Assembly (NCBI GenBank): GCA_964059195.1
Contig: CAXKWD010000005.1
Span: 140,207,686 to 140,271,685 of the forward strand
Direction: 5' to 3'
Length of the DNA: 64,000 nt
Source: Ectobius pallidus
Lineage: Eukaryota > Arthropoda > Insecta > Blattodea > Ectobiidae
The position numbers were made by a program, and so were the translations under genes. Below the pieces are notes generated by a model. The model made no database searches and was not told where the DNA came from. It worked only from the letters and a program-made list of their open reading frames with translations. This document shows positions 37,201 to 45,465 of the stretch, piece by piece (within the stretch, counting starts at the first letter, position 1; each line of letters begins with the position of its first letter).

Positions 37201-40200
37201 CAAATCAAATTTCCCAAAAACAAGCCCAATGAAAAGAAACAAAGAAAATAAAATGTCAGTAAACTTATCAAAAACAGAATGTCTTTTGGGATTCGCAACA
37301 AGTCAATTACACTTTACTCTATGAACCAAAATAAGACTAGAAATATTTAACATTTGCAGGGCATTTATAGCTTCAGTAATTTTGTTCCTTTGTGATTTTT
37401 TGCATCGCTTAGTAAAATTTCTGCCAGTTTTCATTAGCAATCTTCATTCAGGCATGTAAGATCATTAAAATCTAAGAGGGGAGTGATGGGAAGGTTCCTT
37501 AATGGTAAAAAAACTTATTTATTGTTTCTTACCTTTCCATATGATAGTGTGCAGAGTTTTATGAACTCAACTATGCCATCTGGAATGCTTGTTTTACTCA
37601 GTCTCTTTAAATATTCAATGATGTCATGTGTCTGCAATCCGACACTTACAGCTGCATACAGTGAGTACGCTGTCAATTTGTACTGAAACACACAATTACA
37701 TATGTCTGTTTTAGGGTGATTACATAGAAGCTGACAAAAAAGAGAACAAATTGAGGGGTGGGATGGGGAAGAGGCCCCCTAAATATTTTGATTCATGTTT
37801 CCAACAAGAAAGAAAATACAACTTTACTCACTCTAATGAAATTTGGATTATAACTGCTTCAAAATAAATTTAAAAAATAAAATAAAATAAAATAAAACAA
37901 TAATAATAATACAGAGTGTCCATAGAAATTTCAAAATAAATTTCCCTGACTTTCCATGACCAGAAACTTACATTTCCCTGACTACAAGAATCAATTTGTA
38001 AACAAACAAACAAACAAAAAATACAGCCTCCTCCATAAAATAAAACATAAGCTCAAATACTGAAAAGAAAATTGATTACACAGTCTGGGTTACAGCAGAC
38101 TGGAGCAAAACACATGCCCCTCATATTTTGCTCTCTGGGGCTAGTTATTTTCCCTGACTTTCCATAATGTGGAGACCCTGTAATCACATTGATAATGATA
38201 ATAATAATAACAAACAGTTTTAGTGTAACATCAGAGGCACCAACTTGAAAATATTATTGGGAGGGGGAGGGTCAAGAATTGGACTGTTAGTAGTTAAAGA
38301 TCTACAGAGCCTTAAACAAGGTGAAAGTTAATTCCGGGGGGGGGGGGGGGGCGCAGAAAATACATTGCTCCCCCAAAGTTGACACCTATGGTAACAAAGT
38401 TTCTCATTTCTACTTTTTAATAGACTTTCTGTGAAGACACAATTTGCTGTAAGAATTTTGTGTTTTCTAACGAAGAATGATATCAACCCTGGTTGGCAGT
38501 TACTTATTTGTTGACTATCTTAATATTTGTTTCATTTCAGCATCTAATGATCTACTAAGAGCTGAGTGTAAAATCTCCATCGGACACTATTCAAGATTAG
38601 TGTTCTGCTAACCTACATTAGACTTAGTCTATAATTTGTAAAATTAGTTGTATATAATATTATACTTTATTGTGTAAAATGAATGTGACTGATTTCAACC
38701 AAAAATTGCTCGAAGGTCAATAAATAAATAATGATGCATATAATGTAGTAATTATTTTAAATTATATTTAACATCAACAGGCCTCTTAATGGTATTGCTG
38801 TTTTAAGAAATAACCTCAAATTCATCAGCTTTGGATTTCTACAGACTTTTTCAAGTATTATAACAAAAAATTTGTAGTTCAACTTATTTATAAAGGCCTA
38901 AACTTGTATAAATTACTTCTGAAGTTTGTGAATGTAGGTGTTTCTTCTACATAAGCAAGCATTACTTAATATATTACGTGGGATTTTTTACAGTGAAGAG
39001 GTACTATAAATAATGTAGTATATGGTCGGTTGTTTAAACTCAAACTTCACTTACTTGTTTCTTTTCAAGAATCATGATTTCAATCAGCCTCCTGATCATC
39101 CTCAGCTTGTGTCCGACTGTTTTGAATTTCAGTTCTTTGTCCTTGTGACGCTAGAGCGGGTTGTGTGTTCGGTGACTTCTGTGGTGGGTAGAAATTTTGA
39201 ATGAGGCTACTCTCTATATATCAGAACTCACAGCATGGGAAAACATCTTCATTCAAAAACACAAAAACAAATTGATGAATTTCGACACATATATAGAGAG
39301 TAGCCTCATTCAAAATTTCTACCCACCACAGAAGTCACCGAACACACAACCCGCTCTAGCATCACAAGGACAAACAACTGAAATTCAAAACAGTCGGACA
39401 CAAGCTGAGGATGATCAGGAGGCTGATTGAAAACATGATTTTTGAAAAGAAACAAGTGAAGTTTGTGTTTAAACAACCGACCATATACTACATTATTTAA
39501 AGCATTACTTAGCTTAATTATACTGGTGTCCTGGGTAAATTTCAAGAATAACCATTCCCAGTGGGTTTTATGATTACTTTATTTCCTCTATGGCCATGTG
39601 GCATGTCTTCCCATTGTTAACGTAAGATAAAATTATGAATTTCTGACTGATTCGATTGCCGGCGACTACCATATTAACCCAGAAAATTGGGATTTTGTTG
39701 TAAATTTGGTATATATCGGCTGATATGCATAATAAGTTTAATAGGTAGCGTGGTAGTTTATCTTGCAAGTGGACAAAAGGAAGTAACTTCACTTGCAAGC
39801 CATAATCATAAAAAAATTGCTATAGCAATAGGTTCCTACTCAGTAGCAGGTGGCTACGCACACAAGACAAAAGACTTCTAAATCACAGCCACATTAGCGG
39901 AAGGAAGCAGGTTTCAATGAAGTTTTAAAACATAAAAAAATGTCTCATTCTAAAATCCCAATTCTATTTGCTAGTAAGAAGTGCATAATCAAACTTTATG
40001 CATATCAGCCACTGTAAGCTTACTACTCCAGATATTTACCTCATGGATATGTTCAGGACGGCATACAGGTTCTGATATCGCTATTAGGAAATCATGAGCA
40101 TGCTTATATACAGGAGAAAATGATTCCAAAAAGATGTGTCCATTGGGAGCCTGAAACAACATTAATGTATCAGTATATTAGTTTCTATTATCAGGTTAAC

Positions 40201-42609
40201 TGACTGAATCATAACAATAAAAAAATACATACTACTAAAATATTAAAAGCAGAATAGAATACCACAAATAATATCAGTTTAGACTTCAGAGTACTTACTA
40301 CCCATAAGGGTCTAGACTCGTGGTCAGACTTCAGAATCATCTGTGAACGATAATCTTTTGCTCCATACTCATCTTCTTGTACCCCTTGCTCTTCTGATTC
40401 TACATTCTTCTTTGCAGCATTTGGTATAGCCTCTGTAAAAAATGTATGCACTGTTAATTAACTTCAGAATTATCAAGGGTTAGAGTTTTTAATTTAATTC
40501 AATTCCGTGTGATTTGAGGGTTTCCTGCTGGCTTCCAATTGGGTGAGTTGGGGGAATGGTTCCAAGCACTAAGCAGCTATCTTCACTGTCATCTTCTGGG
40601 AGAAGTGAGCTGGATTGGGAAATAGGCTATCTGCTTCATATAGGAAAGACAGGATACGCTAGAATGGGTGGGTGCAGAGATAGCTGCCAAAAGCTTCGAA
40701 CCAATCCTCCAACTAACCCGGTTTGAAGCCCGAGAAACAATAATATATTAATTTAATTCATTTTTAAAATAATATCATCACCAGCTCTCTCCTGGGAGAA
40801 CATGAAGAATAACCCTAATTTGAATGCTCTTAAAAGATTCTTTACTGATCACAATATTGTTCAGAGAGAAAACAGGAACAATCGAAAAACTCACCATGTA
40901 GGTTTACTTTTTATCATAAGAACTTACTGCACCTGCTTTGTTCCTTTTAAGTTTTATCCCCAGATGCAGTGAACAGCTAGCTTTTCTCTGTAGATGAAGT
41001 TATTAAGTATTCCTCATTGTGAATCTTGCTCATCGCAAAAATTTTTTATTCAATTGAAATTCAACTTAAATAGGCTACCTTAATTGCTGGAACTAATCAA
41101 CTGCTGACATCCACAAAGAATAGTATAACACAATCTGGGACAAAACCCAAAAATAATATGGGACACAAGATCTGATTCTGGGATTGTCCCCGAAAATAAA
41201 GGACTAATGGACACTTTACTAATAGGCTGCTACCTAACCTGCTACTTCTCCATCGCCAACATCTTCATCAGCATATGAATAATCATCATCATCTCTCTTA
41301 CGCTTCTTCCATTTCTTGCTGTTATCTGGAATTAAAAACATGTGGCCTTTCAATATGTTTTTTGTGTTGTATTTTTCTTTATAAATTGGCACTACGGTTA
41401 TAGAGTGAAACTTCAGTCAGTTTGCAAATTAAAGGCTTAGTTGTAGGTGGTCCCCAGTGACGTCATTATGCAAATATTAACTGGCATATAGTAAGAATCA
41501 GCTACCCTCTAAGCTCTGCCTACTCTCACACACTGTTAAAGTTCTTCTGGCGAAAGAGAGAAAAAACAATTTTAGGTTGTGCATTAGGCTCCTCCCACCA
41601 GCTCTCTAATGAGATCCGCCTGGGAAGGAACATAAGGAAAAATTATCAATTTTTAATTGTTCCAGGTCTTTTTCTGCACAGTGGTGTTCTGTCAAACAAA
41701 TAACTTGAATTTCCTGTAGATTAGAATTAATTGAATCCTGAATTGCTAAATTGAATTCTTCAATTTTATTTTCAAGTCCCCTTATATTTTGATGTATTAA
41801 TGTAAATGATGTATTAATTCTAGTTTTTGGCTTAACTGAAGTATTAGGCCTACTCTTATCTTGAGGTACACATAAAAGTTGTTTATTTCTTCGATTTAGA
41901 TTCCCCCTAAAAAATGACATGATCCACCTACTATGACAGGAATAGGCCTGCTACAATTAGATACATTACTCTTTACTTCTTCACCAACAAGTTTTGCTAG
42001 CGTCTTCTTCCCTCTGGAGTTCAGATGGAGTCCATGTCGAGTGAATTCTTCTCTTCTTAGGCTATTAACAGATACAATGTTAAAATTTACATGATTACTA
42101 GAGAAATCCCTTAACTTGTCGTTCACAGCTTTCACCTTGGATCGAAGCGAGGGCTTGTCGTACCTGTAAAATAACTCTAGAAAACTAACATTAGTATGTA
42201 CACTGCTTCTAGAGATGGTGTGTAGGTCCTGGTCGATTTCAAAGTCAGAAGTAGAAAGGTGCACGCGCAAGACTCGGAAGCGAGGGGAAACAGCCGGAGG
42301 GCAAAAGTGGGCAGAGCTTTGCTGGTACGCGACCAAAACTTGTCTTTCACCCAAATACGAGTTTTGGGGTAGTGCGTGTCAGATTTATCTCTCCATTAAC
42401 CTTCTAAGTTCACAGAAGATAAATCAACAGAATCAAAGGTGAGAATATTACATGAAAACTGCATACCGTGGTGCCAACAATTCACAGTAAAACCAAGTGG
42501 TTTATACGAAAACAATATTTCAAAATCAAAACATAACCTCAAAAATTACATAAAGATAAATCTCAAATGTTATCTTACCGTCTTTCTTTGTTTTCTTTGG
42601 TCCTCCCAT
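19295..42609 (-). CDS. ERCC3: TFIIH helicase subunit XPB / ERCC3 (haywire), complete, 16 coding exons
   Basis: 3'-5' DNA helicase/translocase of TFIIH, acting in transcription initiation and nucleotide excision repair in the nucleus. Coding exons: 42609-42579, 41325-41239, 40432-40299, 40150-40040, 37682-37533, 36811-36641, 33840-33640, 32427-32330, 31945-31839, 29947-29825, 29507-29334, 27480-27212, 24823-24659, 24259-24073, 20556-20282, 19417-19295. Their lengths sum to 2406 nt, so 801 residues, near the animal family length (about 780-800). Visible motifs are a basic/acidic N-terminus, Walker A GAGKS at 364-368, DEVH at 462-465 (split across exons 11 and 12), GLTATL followed by a RED motif, the [11 protein letters not shown] and [14 protein letters not shown] motifs of the second RecA lobe, and a C-terminus ending [10 protein letters not shown]. 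No frameshift or stop was seen. Introns are unusually rich in transposons, including three palindromic Penelope-like insertions. The start ATG sits in context CACATGG. Confidence 0.96.
19628..20080. mobile_element. pogo/Tigger-like MITE in XPB last intron
   Basis: Left end TAGAATCTCAGTAGTCCAAACC and right end, read as complement, CAGTGGAACCTCAGGAATCC form Tigger-type terminal repeats. About 450 bp, no transposase seen. Confidence 0.55.
21388..22554 (-). pseudogene. Penelope-like reverse transcriptase/GIY-YIG protein, left copy (broken)
   Basis: Same protein on the minus strand. It extends further upstream, into the [14 protein letters not shown] motif that precedes YVDD in the family. Two lesions are visible. 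An Arg codon before YVDD is TGA (22472-22474; AGA in the right copy). A tandem duplication near 21950-21985 (ACTTCTTTGAAAA twice) breaks the frame between 21887 and 21795. GIY-YIG residues are otherwise retained. Confidence 0.85.
21467..21515 (-). ncRNA. hammerhead-like ribozyme motif, left Penelope-like copy
   Basis: Mirror of 23535-23583 with stem II loop GAGA instead of GAAA. Core, GAAA and stem III are identical. Confidence 0.5.
22557..23582 (+). CDS. Penelope-like reverse transcriptase/GIY-YIG protein, right copy (5'-truncated)
   Basis: Retrotransposon polyprotein: reverse transcriptase plus GIY-YIG endonuclease. The true element part starts in the junction spacer and reads [14 protein letters not shown] (catalytic YVDD). 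A long connector follows, with [24 protein letters not shown] and [17 protein letters not shown]. The GIY-YIG domain begins [20 protein letters not shown] and continues [11 protein letters not shown]. The frame runs to TGA 23580-23582 without interruption. Open frame extending left to 22281 is antisense read-through of the other arm, not protein. It lacks the N-terminal half of the reverse transcriptase, so it cannot be autonomous. The stop codon lies inside the hammerhead-like motif. Confidence 0.85.
   Translation, partial: AERVLMFKLWYRYVDDVFTIVNKKHLQDALKLLNIQDSNIKFTMETEINNCLPFLDLKLIKNSNKIKFGIYRKATHTDNFIKENGYNPAPQKMAVFNSLAHRIVNIPMEKTEYTEEYNHIVDIAKLNGFGKDLIDKKIKKFEKQEEIKEISTLNNDKEKTGYRTISYHPWANNRFQKIFKEVNIKLAPKNRFNIKTLIKSKHKDKEPESNKSGIYQINCNDCNKIYIGQTGRNMGIRVKEHFRNIKFQQIEKSAVATHYWEEGHKINDKAKLLKHIGKHTELTVWEKLFIQKNKEIVMNFDIPVEESLITRFFHPPPDGNTTPRNREQLTMAMKMAETDLS
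23535..23583 (+). ncRNA. hammerhead-like ribozyme motif, right Penelope-like copy
   Basis: Core CUGACGA at 23541-23547, extra U, stem II with five pairs (GCCAU/AUGGC, loop GAAA), then GAAA at 23565-23568. Stem III is the palindrome ACAG-AU-CUGU, and cleavage-position C is 23578. Stem I is CAG/CUG only. The element's TGA stop overlaps stem I. Confidence 0.5.
25045..25751 (+). mobile_element. pogo/Tigger-like transposon remnant in an XPB intron
   Basis: Ends CAGTCAACCCTTGATATAATG and the complement of the right end, CAGTGAACCCTCGATATAATG (21-bp imperfect repeats), sit in a TA duplication (25043-25044 and 25752-25753). At about 25487-25578 a short frame reads [20 protein letters not shown] then ERFPKSSQ, matching the N-terminal CENP-B-like DNA-binding helix region of Tigger transposases. 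The remaining transposase is gone. Confidence 0.8.
27985..29226 (+). mobile_element. mariner-like transposon remnant with nested LINE
   Basis: Ends CGAGGTGCTATCCAAAAGTT and, complemented, CAAGGTACTACGCAAAACTT, flanked by TA. Between about 28690 and 29060 broken frames read [20 protein letters not shown] and [19 protein letters not shown], which resemble mariner transposase segments. Several stops and frameshifts. A LINE fragment is inserted near the left end. Located in the XPB intron between exons 11 and 12. Confidence 0.7.
28040..28420 (-). pseudogene. LINE reverse transcriptase C-terminal fragment, nested in the mariner
   Basis: The minus-strand frame contains [20 protein letters not shown] then [16 protein letters not shown], the typical region after the reverse transcriptase thumb in jockey/CR1-like LINEs. 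A stop follows at 28161. It is flanked on both sides by mariner-derived sequence. Confidence 0.7.
29715..29770 (+). repeat. tRNA-like SINE fragment
   Basis: Contains the box B-like GGTTCGACTCC after CTGAGTCAA. No complete head or tail. Confidence 0.35.
30108..31118. mobile_element. TIR DNA element, superfamily undetermined
   Basis: Left TACCTTATTTACCTGAATAT followed by AAGCCACC, and right end complement TACCGTATTTGCCTGAATGC followed by AAGCCACC, make about 28-bp imperfect terminal repeats. No coding content recognised in about 1 kb. In the XPB intron between exons 9 and 10. Confidence 0.6.
31325..31613. mobile_element. palindromic Penelope-like insertion (31.5 kb)
   Basis: A 13-bp direct repeat, ATGAACCATTGTA, at 31325-31337 and 31601-31613 flanks a 46-bp left tail (31338-31383, containing GAGAAGTGGTATAAA, like the 22-kb tail) and a palindrome. 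The arms are 31384-31484 and 31502-31602 with a 17-nt spacer. Both arms carry hammerhead-like sequence with damaged cores. In the XPB intron between exons 9 and 10. Confidence 0.75.
31504..31542 (+). ncRNA. degenerate hammerhead-like motif (plus arm)
   Basis: The core position reads CCAAUGA (CUGANGA expected), then U, stem II GGGGA/UCCCC, GAAA, palindromic ACUAGU and cleavage-position C. The minus arm (31444-31482) has CCGAUGU instead. Both have C for U4, so both are probably inactive. Confidence 0.35.
31690..31772. repeat. solo end of a Tigger-like element
   Basis: Ends GGGCTCTACTGTA, the complement of a Tigger-type CAGTAGAGCCC terminus, preceded by TAATCTGGACTTTC. The partner end was not located. 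Confidence 0.4.
32751..33205. mobile_element. MITE with perfect 37-bp terminal inverted repeats
   Basis: Terminal repeats start AGCTCTATCCACAATGCGCA and are identical for 37 bp at both ends. TAA flanks both sides (32748-32750 and 33206-33208), compatible with PIF/Harbinger-like target choice. Subterminal copies of the GTCGGCAGTTG motif recur at about 32875. In the XPB intron between exons 7 and 8. No coding content. Confidence 0.85.
34613..36060. mobile_element. hAT-type non-autonomous element in an XPB intron
   Basis: Ends TAGAGGTGTACA with homology continuing through GATTTTAGCTTGCC. A perfect 8-bp target duplication, GGTACGGG, at 34605-34612 and 36061-36068. 1448 bp with no transposase recognised. 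It lies between XPB exons 6 and 7. Confidence 0.85.
36251..36461. repeat. old foldback element, arms about 88 bp
   Basis: 36251-36340 and 36374-36461 are diverged reverse complements sharing ATGCTTTGTTTTACTC and CCCAATTTCCTA. No ribozyme motif found. Confidence 0.65.
37912..38180. mobile_element. hAT-like MITE in an XPB intron
   Basis: Ends CAGAGTGTCCA and, complemented, CAGGGTCTCCACA, with shared subterminal TTTCCCTGACTTTCCAT. Flanks TAATAATA and TAATCACA match at 6 of 8. Confidence 0.5.
38231..38390. repeat. G-rich short TIR-like element
   Basis: CAGAGGCACCAACTT at the left and the complement CATAGGTGTCAACTTTGG at the right. Contains a long G run near 38336-38352. Weak target duplication. 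Confidence 0.35.
39066..39109 (-). ncRNA. hammerhead-like ribozyme motif, best-preserved copy
   Basis: Stem I CAAG/CUUG is fully complementary. Core CUGAGGA, one extra U, stem II GAUCAG/CUGAUU (six pairs, one G-U, loop GAGG) and GAAA follow. Stem III is the palindrome AUCAUGAU, and cleavage-position U is the complement of 39070. All invariant core positions are present; the extra U before stem II is the only departure. Confidence 0.55.
39221..39430 (+). pseudogene. Penelope-like protein C-terminus (39-kb copy)
   Basis: Reads [20 protein letters not shown] then [17 protein letters not shown], aligned with [20 protein letters not shown] in the 22-kb element. It is the tail of the GIY-YIG protein. 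The stop TGA (39428-39430) overlaps the GAAA segment of the hammerhead-like motif. 5'-truncated at the palindrome junction. Confidence 0.75.
39401..39445 (+). ncRNA. hammerhead-like ribozyme motif, plus arm (stem III damaged)
   Basis: Same stem I 5' strand, core CUGAGGA, stem II and GAAA. The following sequence is ACAUGAUUUUUG, so the stem III palindrome and stem I 3' strand are mutated. Confidence 0.4.
41445..41635 (+). repeat. dispersed repeat, copy 1 (partner near 60.8 kb)
   Basis: The block GTGCATTAGGCTCCTCCCAC, then CTCTCTAATGAGATCCGCCTG and GGAAGGA, matches 60795-60855 at roughly 75-80%. Family unknown. Confidence 0.55.
41606..42354 (-). pseudogene. LINE fragment with SGNH-like and AP-endonuclease segments
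   Basis: Two overlapping frames. 42354-41896 carries an SGNH/GDSL-type C-terminal block ([20 protein letters not shown]). 41920-41606 begins an AP-like endonuclease domain ([20 protein letters not shown] then VICLTEHH). This order is seen in insect non-LTR elements. A frameshift separates the frames and the endonuclease is cut off after about 100 residues. Inserted in XPB intron 1, same orientation as XPB. Confidence 0.65.
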
Positions 42610-43058
42610 GTGTACCAATTAATTAAAACTATTCAGATATATCTTCGATAAATTTTGTAGTTTCACTATTTCTCACGCACGATTTTACACGACTGTTAAC
42701 TACTCTGAACGATATTGCTCCATTCCACTGTACATCACAGAACACATGACGGAGCGGAGCAAGAGGCAAAGAGAATAATTTTCCTCTATGCCTGTGGCAT
42801 GGCAGTATAGCCAAAGCCAGTTGACATAGAAAAGTTTGACAGATCCACATTAGCCCATAATAAAAGCAGGATATCTATCTTTCGATAAAAAATAAAATGA
42901 AAATACTAAGCAAATATATCAGAAAATTAAAAATCAAAATAGCTTCCATACACTCACAGACCAACTACACACTGATATGGTTGGCAACACTTGAAGGTAT
43001 TTTCAGAAGACGGAGGGGATATAATCGCGACTTGTATGATTTCTTTAAAATATAGTGC

Positions 43059-43416
43059 CTATTCTTCATCCCATTCTACTTTGATCCTAGTCAAAACAAA
43101 GGGGAGAACTCACAGAGAGTTCGCGGAAAATTCGCATCATGTGATTGGTTAATGTCATTAGCATGCGCCATTACCGGGGTGTGTCTAACGAGTGCTCATG
43201 CAAGAATATAAACATTTACACGTGTAATAACAAACTCTCACTGGCATCGTCATCATTATAGTATATCAATTAGCACACGAAACAAAGGATTCATTGTTCA
43301 CGAAGACCCTGCGAGCGAGTTGGACTGAGAATAAACAAACACGGTTAACACGTGCGTTCTCACAGCCACGCCTCTTTGTTTTGACTAGGATCAAAGTAGA
43401 ATGGGATGAAGAATAG
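43059..43416. mobile_element. MITE with perfect 43-bp terminal inverted repeats
   Basis: Both ends begin CTATTCTTCATCCCATTCTA and are identical for about 43 bp. No clear target duplication and no coding content. It sits 0.45 kb upstream of the XPB start codon and about 80 bp beyond the orphan exon donor. Confidence 0.85.
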
Positions 43417-43498
43417 ACTGAAACTTTTTTTTTTTTTAATCGTATGGATATCCAGTGACACACTGAAACTTCTCAGGATGATCCACTTATTTTCTTAC

Positions 43499-43635
43499 CT
43501 CGAGGGGGCTGCTAGAGCACACAGGAAAAATTCCCGGTATCACATATGGCCAGTCTGAGTCTCGGCATTGTATGAGGGATGCTCCCATTGGCACAGCAAA
43601 CACAGCTGCCAAGCCGCCCCATTCAATCTTGATGT
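43499..43635 (-). CDS. orphan internal exon of an unrecognised gene
   Basis: A 137-nt open segment bounded by a good acceptor (TTCTTATTGCAG, exon starts at 43635) and donor (GAG|GTAAGAAA, exon ends at 43499). It encodes about 45 residues starting IKIEWGGLAAVFAVPMGAS and ending SSSPLE. The composition (Trp, Cys, hydrophobic runs, CRDSDWPYV) looks like a conserved globular protein rather than a transposon. I do not recognise the family. It lies 0.9 kb upstream of the XPB start codon on the same strand. No partner exon was identified, and a 358-bp MITE sits immediately downstream. It may be part of a gene extending to the right, or a stranded exon. Confidence 0.45.
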
Positions 43636-43699
43636 CTGCAATAAGAACAAATGAATGACGCCGTAACACTTCTATAAAAAAAGTTAAATATGTATTTTA

Positions 43700-45425
43700 G
43701 ATACTTCATCTCTTCTACCACTTATTCAATATTAATGTATTAATTATCATGGTTGCTGGTAACCCTGGTTGTTGAAAGGCGACAATAAATAAATAAAGTT
43801 AAAAAAAAAGTAATGTTGTTTTAGATGGAAGATTTGTTTAAAAATAAAGTTTAGGCAAAGACTGCTTAGTTTTATTTATTTTATTCTGTTTTTGACAAAC
43901 ATTCGTGTACAGAATGATAGATCCACAAAAATAATGACATTTTTTTGGGATAGCAAGAATGATTTTTTGGTAAAGACAAAAAATAAGACCTGGCTATAAT
44001 ATGAAATTCGAAGCCTTTCTTCTGTCTTATTTAATATGGTTTCTCAGGTGGTCAATTTTAAAATACAGCTTCAGGTATGATTATATGCAATATGTATTCT
44101 CCCATGAGAACTATTCTCAATATAATTGAATTAATTATGAATATATAATTCTTTGAAAGTAAACCAAAAGAACATCTAACCACCCTTTTAGTAGAACATA
44201 TTAACTTATTCATAATGAAATCTATTTTTTCTATTGAAGATTTGCAGCAATTTACCACATTATCTGTATCTTTATGTGGACTAAATATCCAAGAAAAACA
44301 TTTGTCATTAAAGTAAGAAATAGCCACATATGAAGTGTTTGTCAACTTAATTTTGCTTAATTTTACTGTTTCACTGTAAAAGTTTCATTCATAAAATAAC
44401 AGAAAGTACATCAAAACAGCGCTGTGTAGATACTTTTACTGCTCAATTCCCAATATCTCTAGCAAACAATGGTGTTTTTTTTAGTTAGTCACTGAAGTCA
44501 CTAGAACAAACAAATGGTGTCCAATATTCTGCACAAACTTTCTCACATATAAGTGTTAAAAGCTAGCATAGAAAAAAGGAAATTTTAAGACAATTAAATT
44601 TTATTTAATACACTTTTTATTAACACTAACAGGTATTTAGAACAGTAAGCCTCAGGGTCGATCTTTATGTACAATGCTTTTACTGAGAAATAACAACAAC
44701 AACAATAATAATAATAATAATAATAATCTTCATCATCATCAATGACAGAGGGTAGATATTTTGAGTGGGTGTACACATGAGTCAATAAATTTTCTTTGTC
44801 TAAGTAAATCATAGATTCGACAAAATTTATTACCTACCCATAATAAAAGACCTCTATTTGAACAAAGAACGTACTCAAGAAAGCTTTATTTTGAGAATCC
44901 TAATATTCTACAATAAAGATCTCTGAAACAGGTAGGCTACGGTGAAATCATCTGCCATGACCAAGATCGTCAACTTTTCTTATAGACTAGTACAGAAACT
45001 TGTGTTTTAATTGTATATTTTCTTTTATATGTTATATCCAGTGGTGATAGAATTAGATGGTCATATTACATGACTCGAGTTCCTATTCAGCATTATTCTA
45101 CAATTCTCCACTAAGGCTGCTGCCTCCACTCCACATGCTTAACTATGTAGATAGTATTATGCATTATTTTAACAAAATATGTTACTTAAGAATGAGAACT
45201 GTATAATTAATTTTAACGCAACACATCCGATTGTGTTACAAGCTGTAGTCAATATAACAGTGCAGTATAACAGTTAGCAGACAAATAATAGTGTTGGCAG
45301 CATCATACAATCGTTTGTAGATATCTGACAGACCGCATGACCACACGAAGCAACAATTGCAAAACCACAGTATCAGTATGATTGTTGTTATTGTTATTAT
45401 TATTATTTATTATTATTATTTATTA

Positions 45426-45465
<40 letters not shown>

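Larger units (their letters stand above)
38957..39511. mobile_element. palindromic Penelope-like insertion (39.2 kb)
   Basis: A 12-bp direct repeat, AAGCATTACTTA, at 38957-38968 and 39500-39511. A 38-bp left tail (38969-39006, with ACAGTGAAGAGGTA as in the 22-kb tail) precedes inverted arms 39007 to about 39221 and about 39288-39499. The spacer of about 66 bp belongs to the plus copy and encodes the end of the GIY-YIG protein. In the XPB intron between exons 4 and 5. Confidence 0.85.

Noticed and set aside
40500..40740. SINE in XPB intron 2
   Set aside because: Only one box B-like string (GGTTTGAAGCC) and no box A, tail or target duplication.
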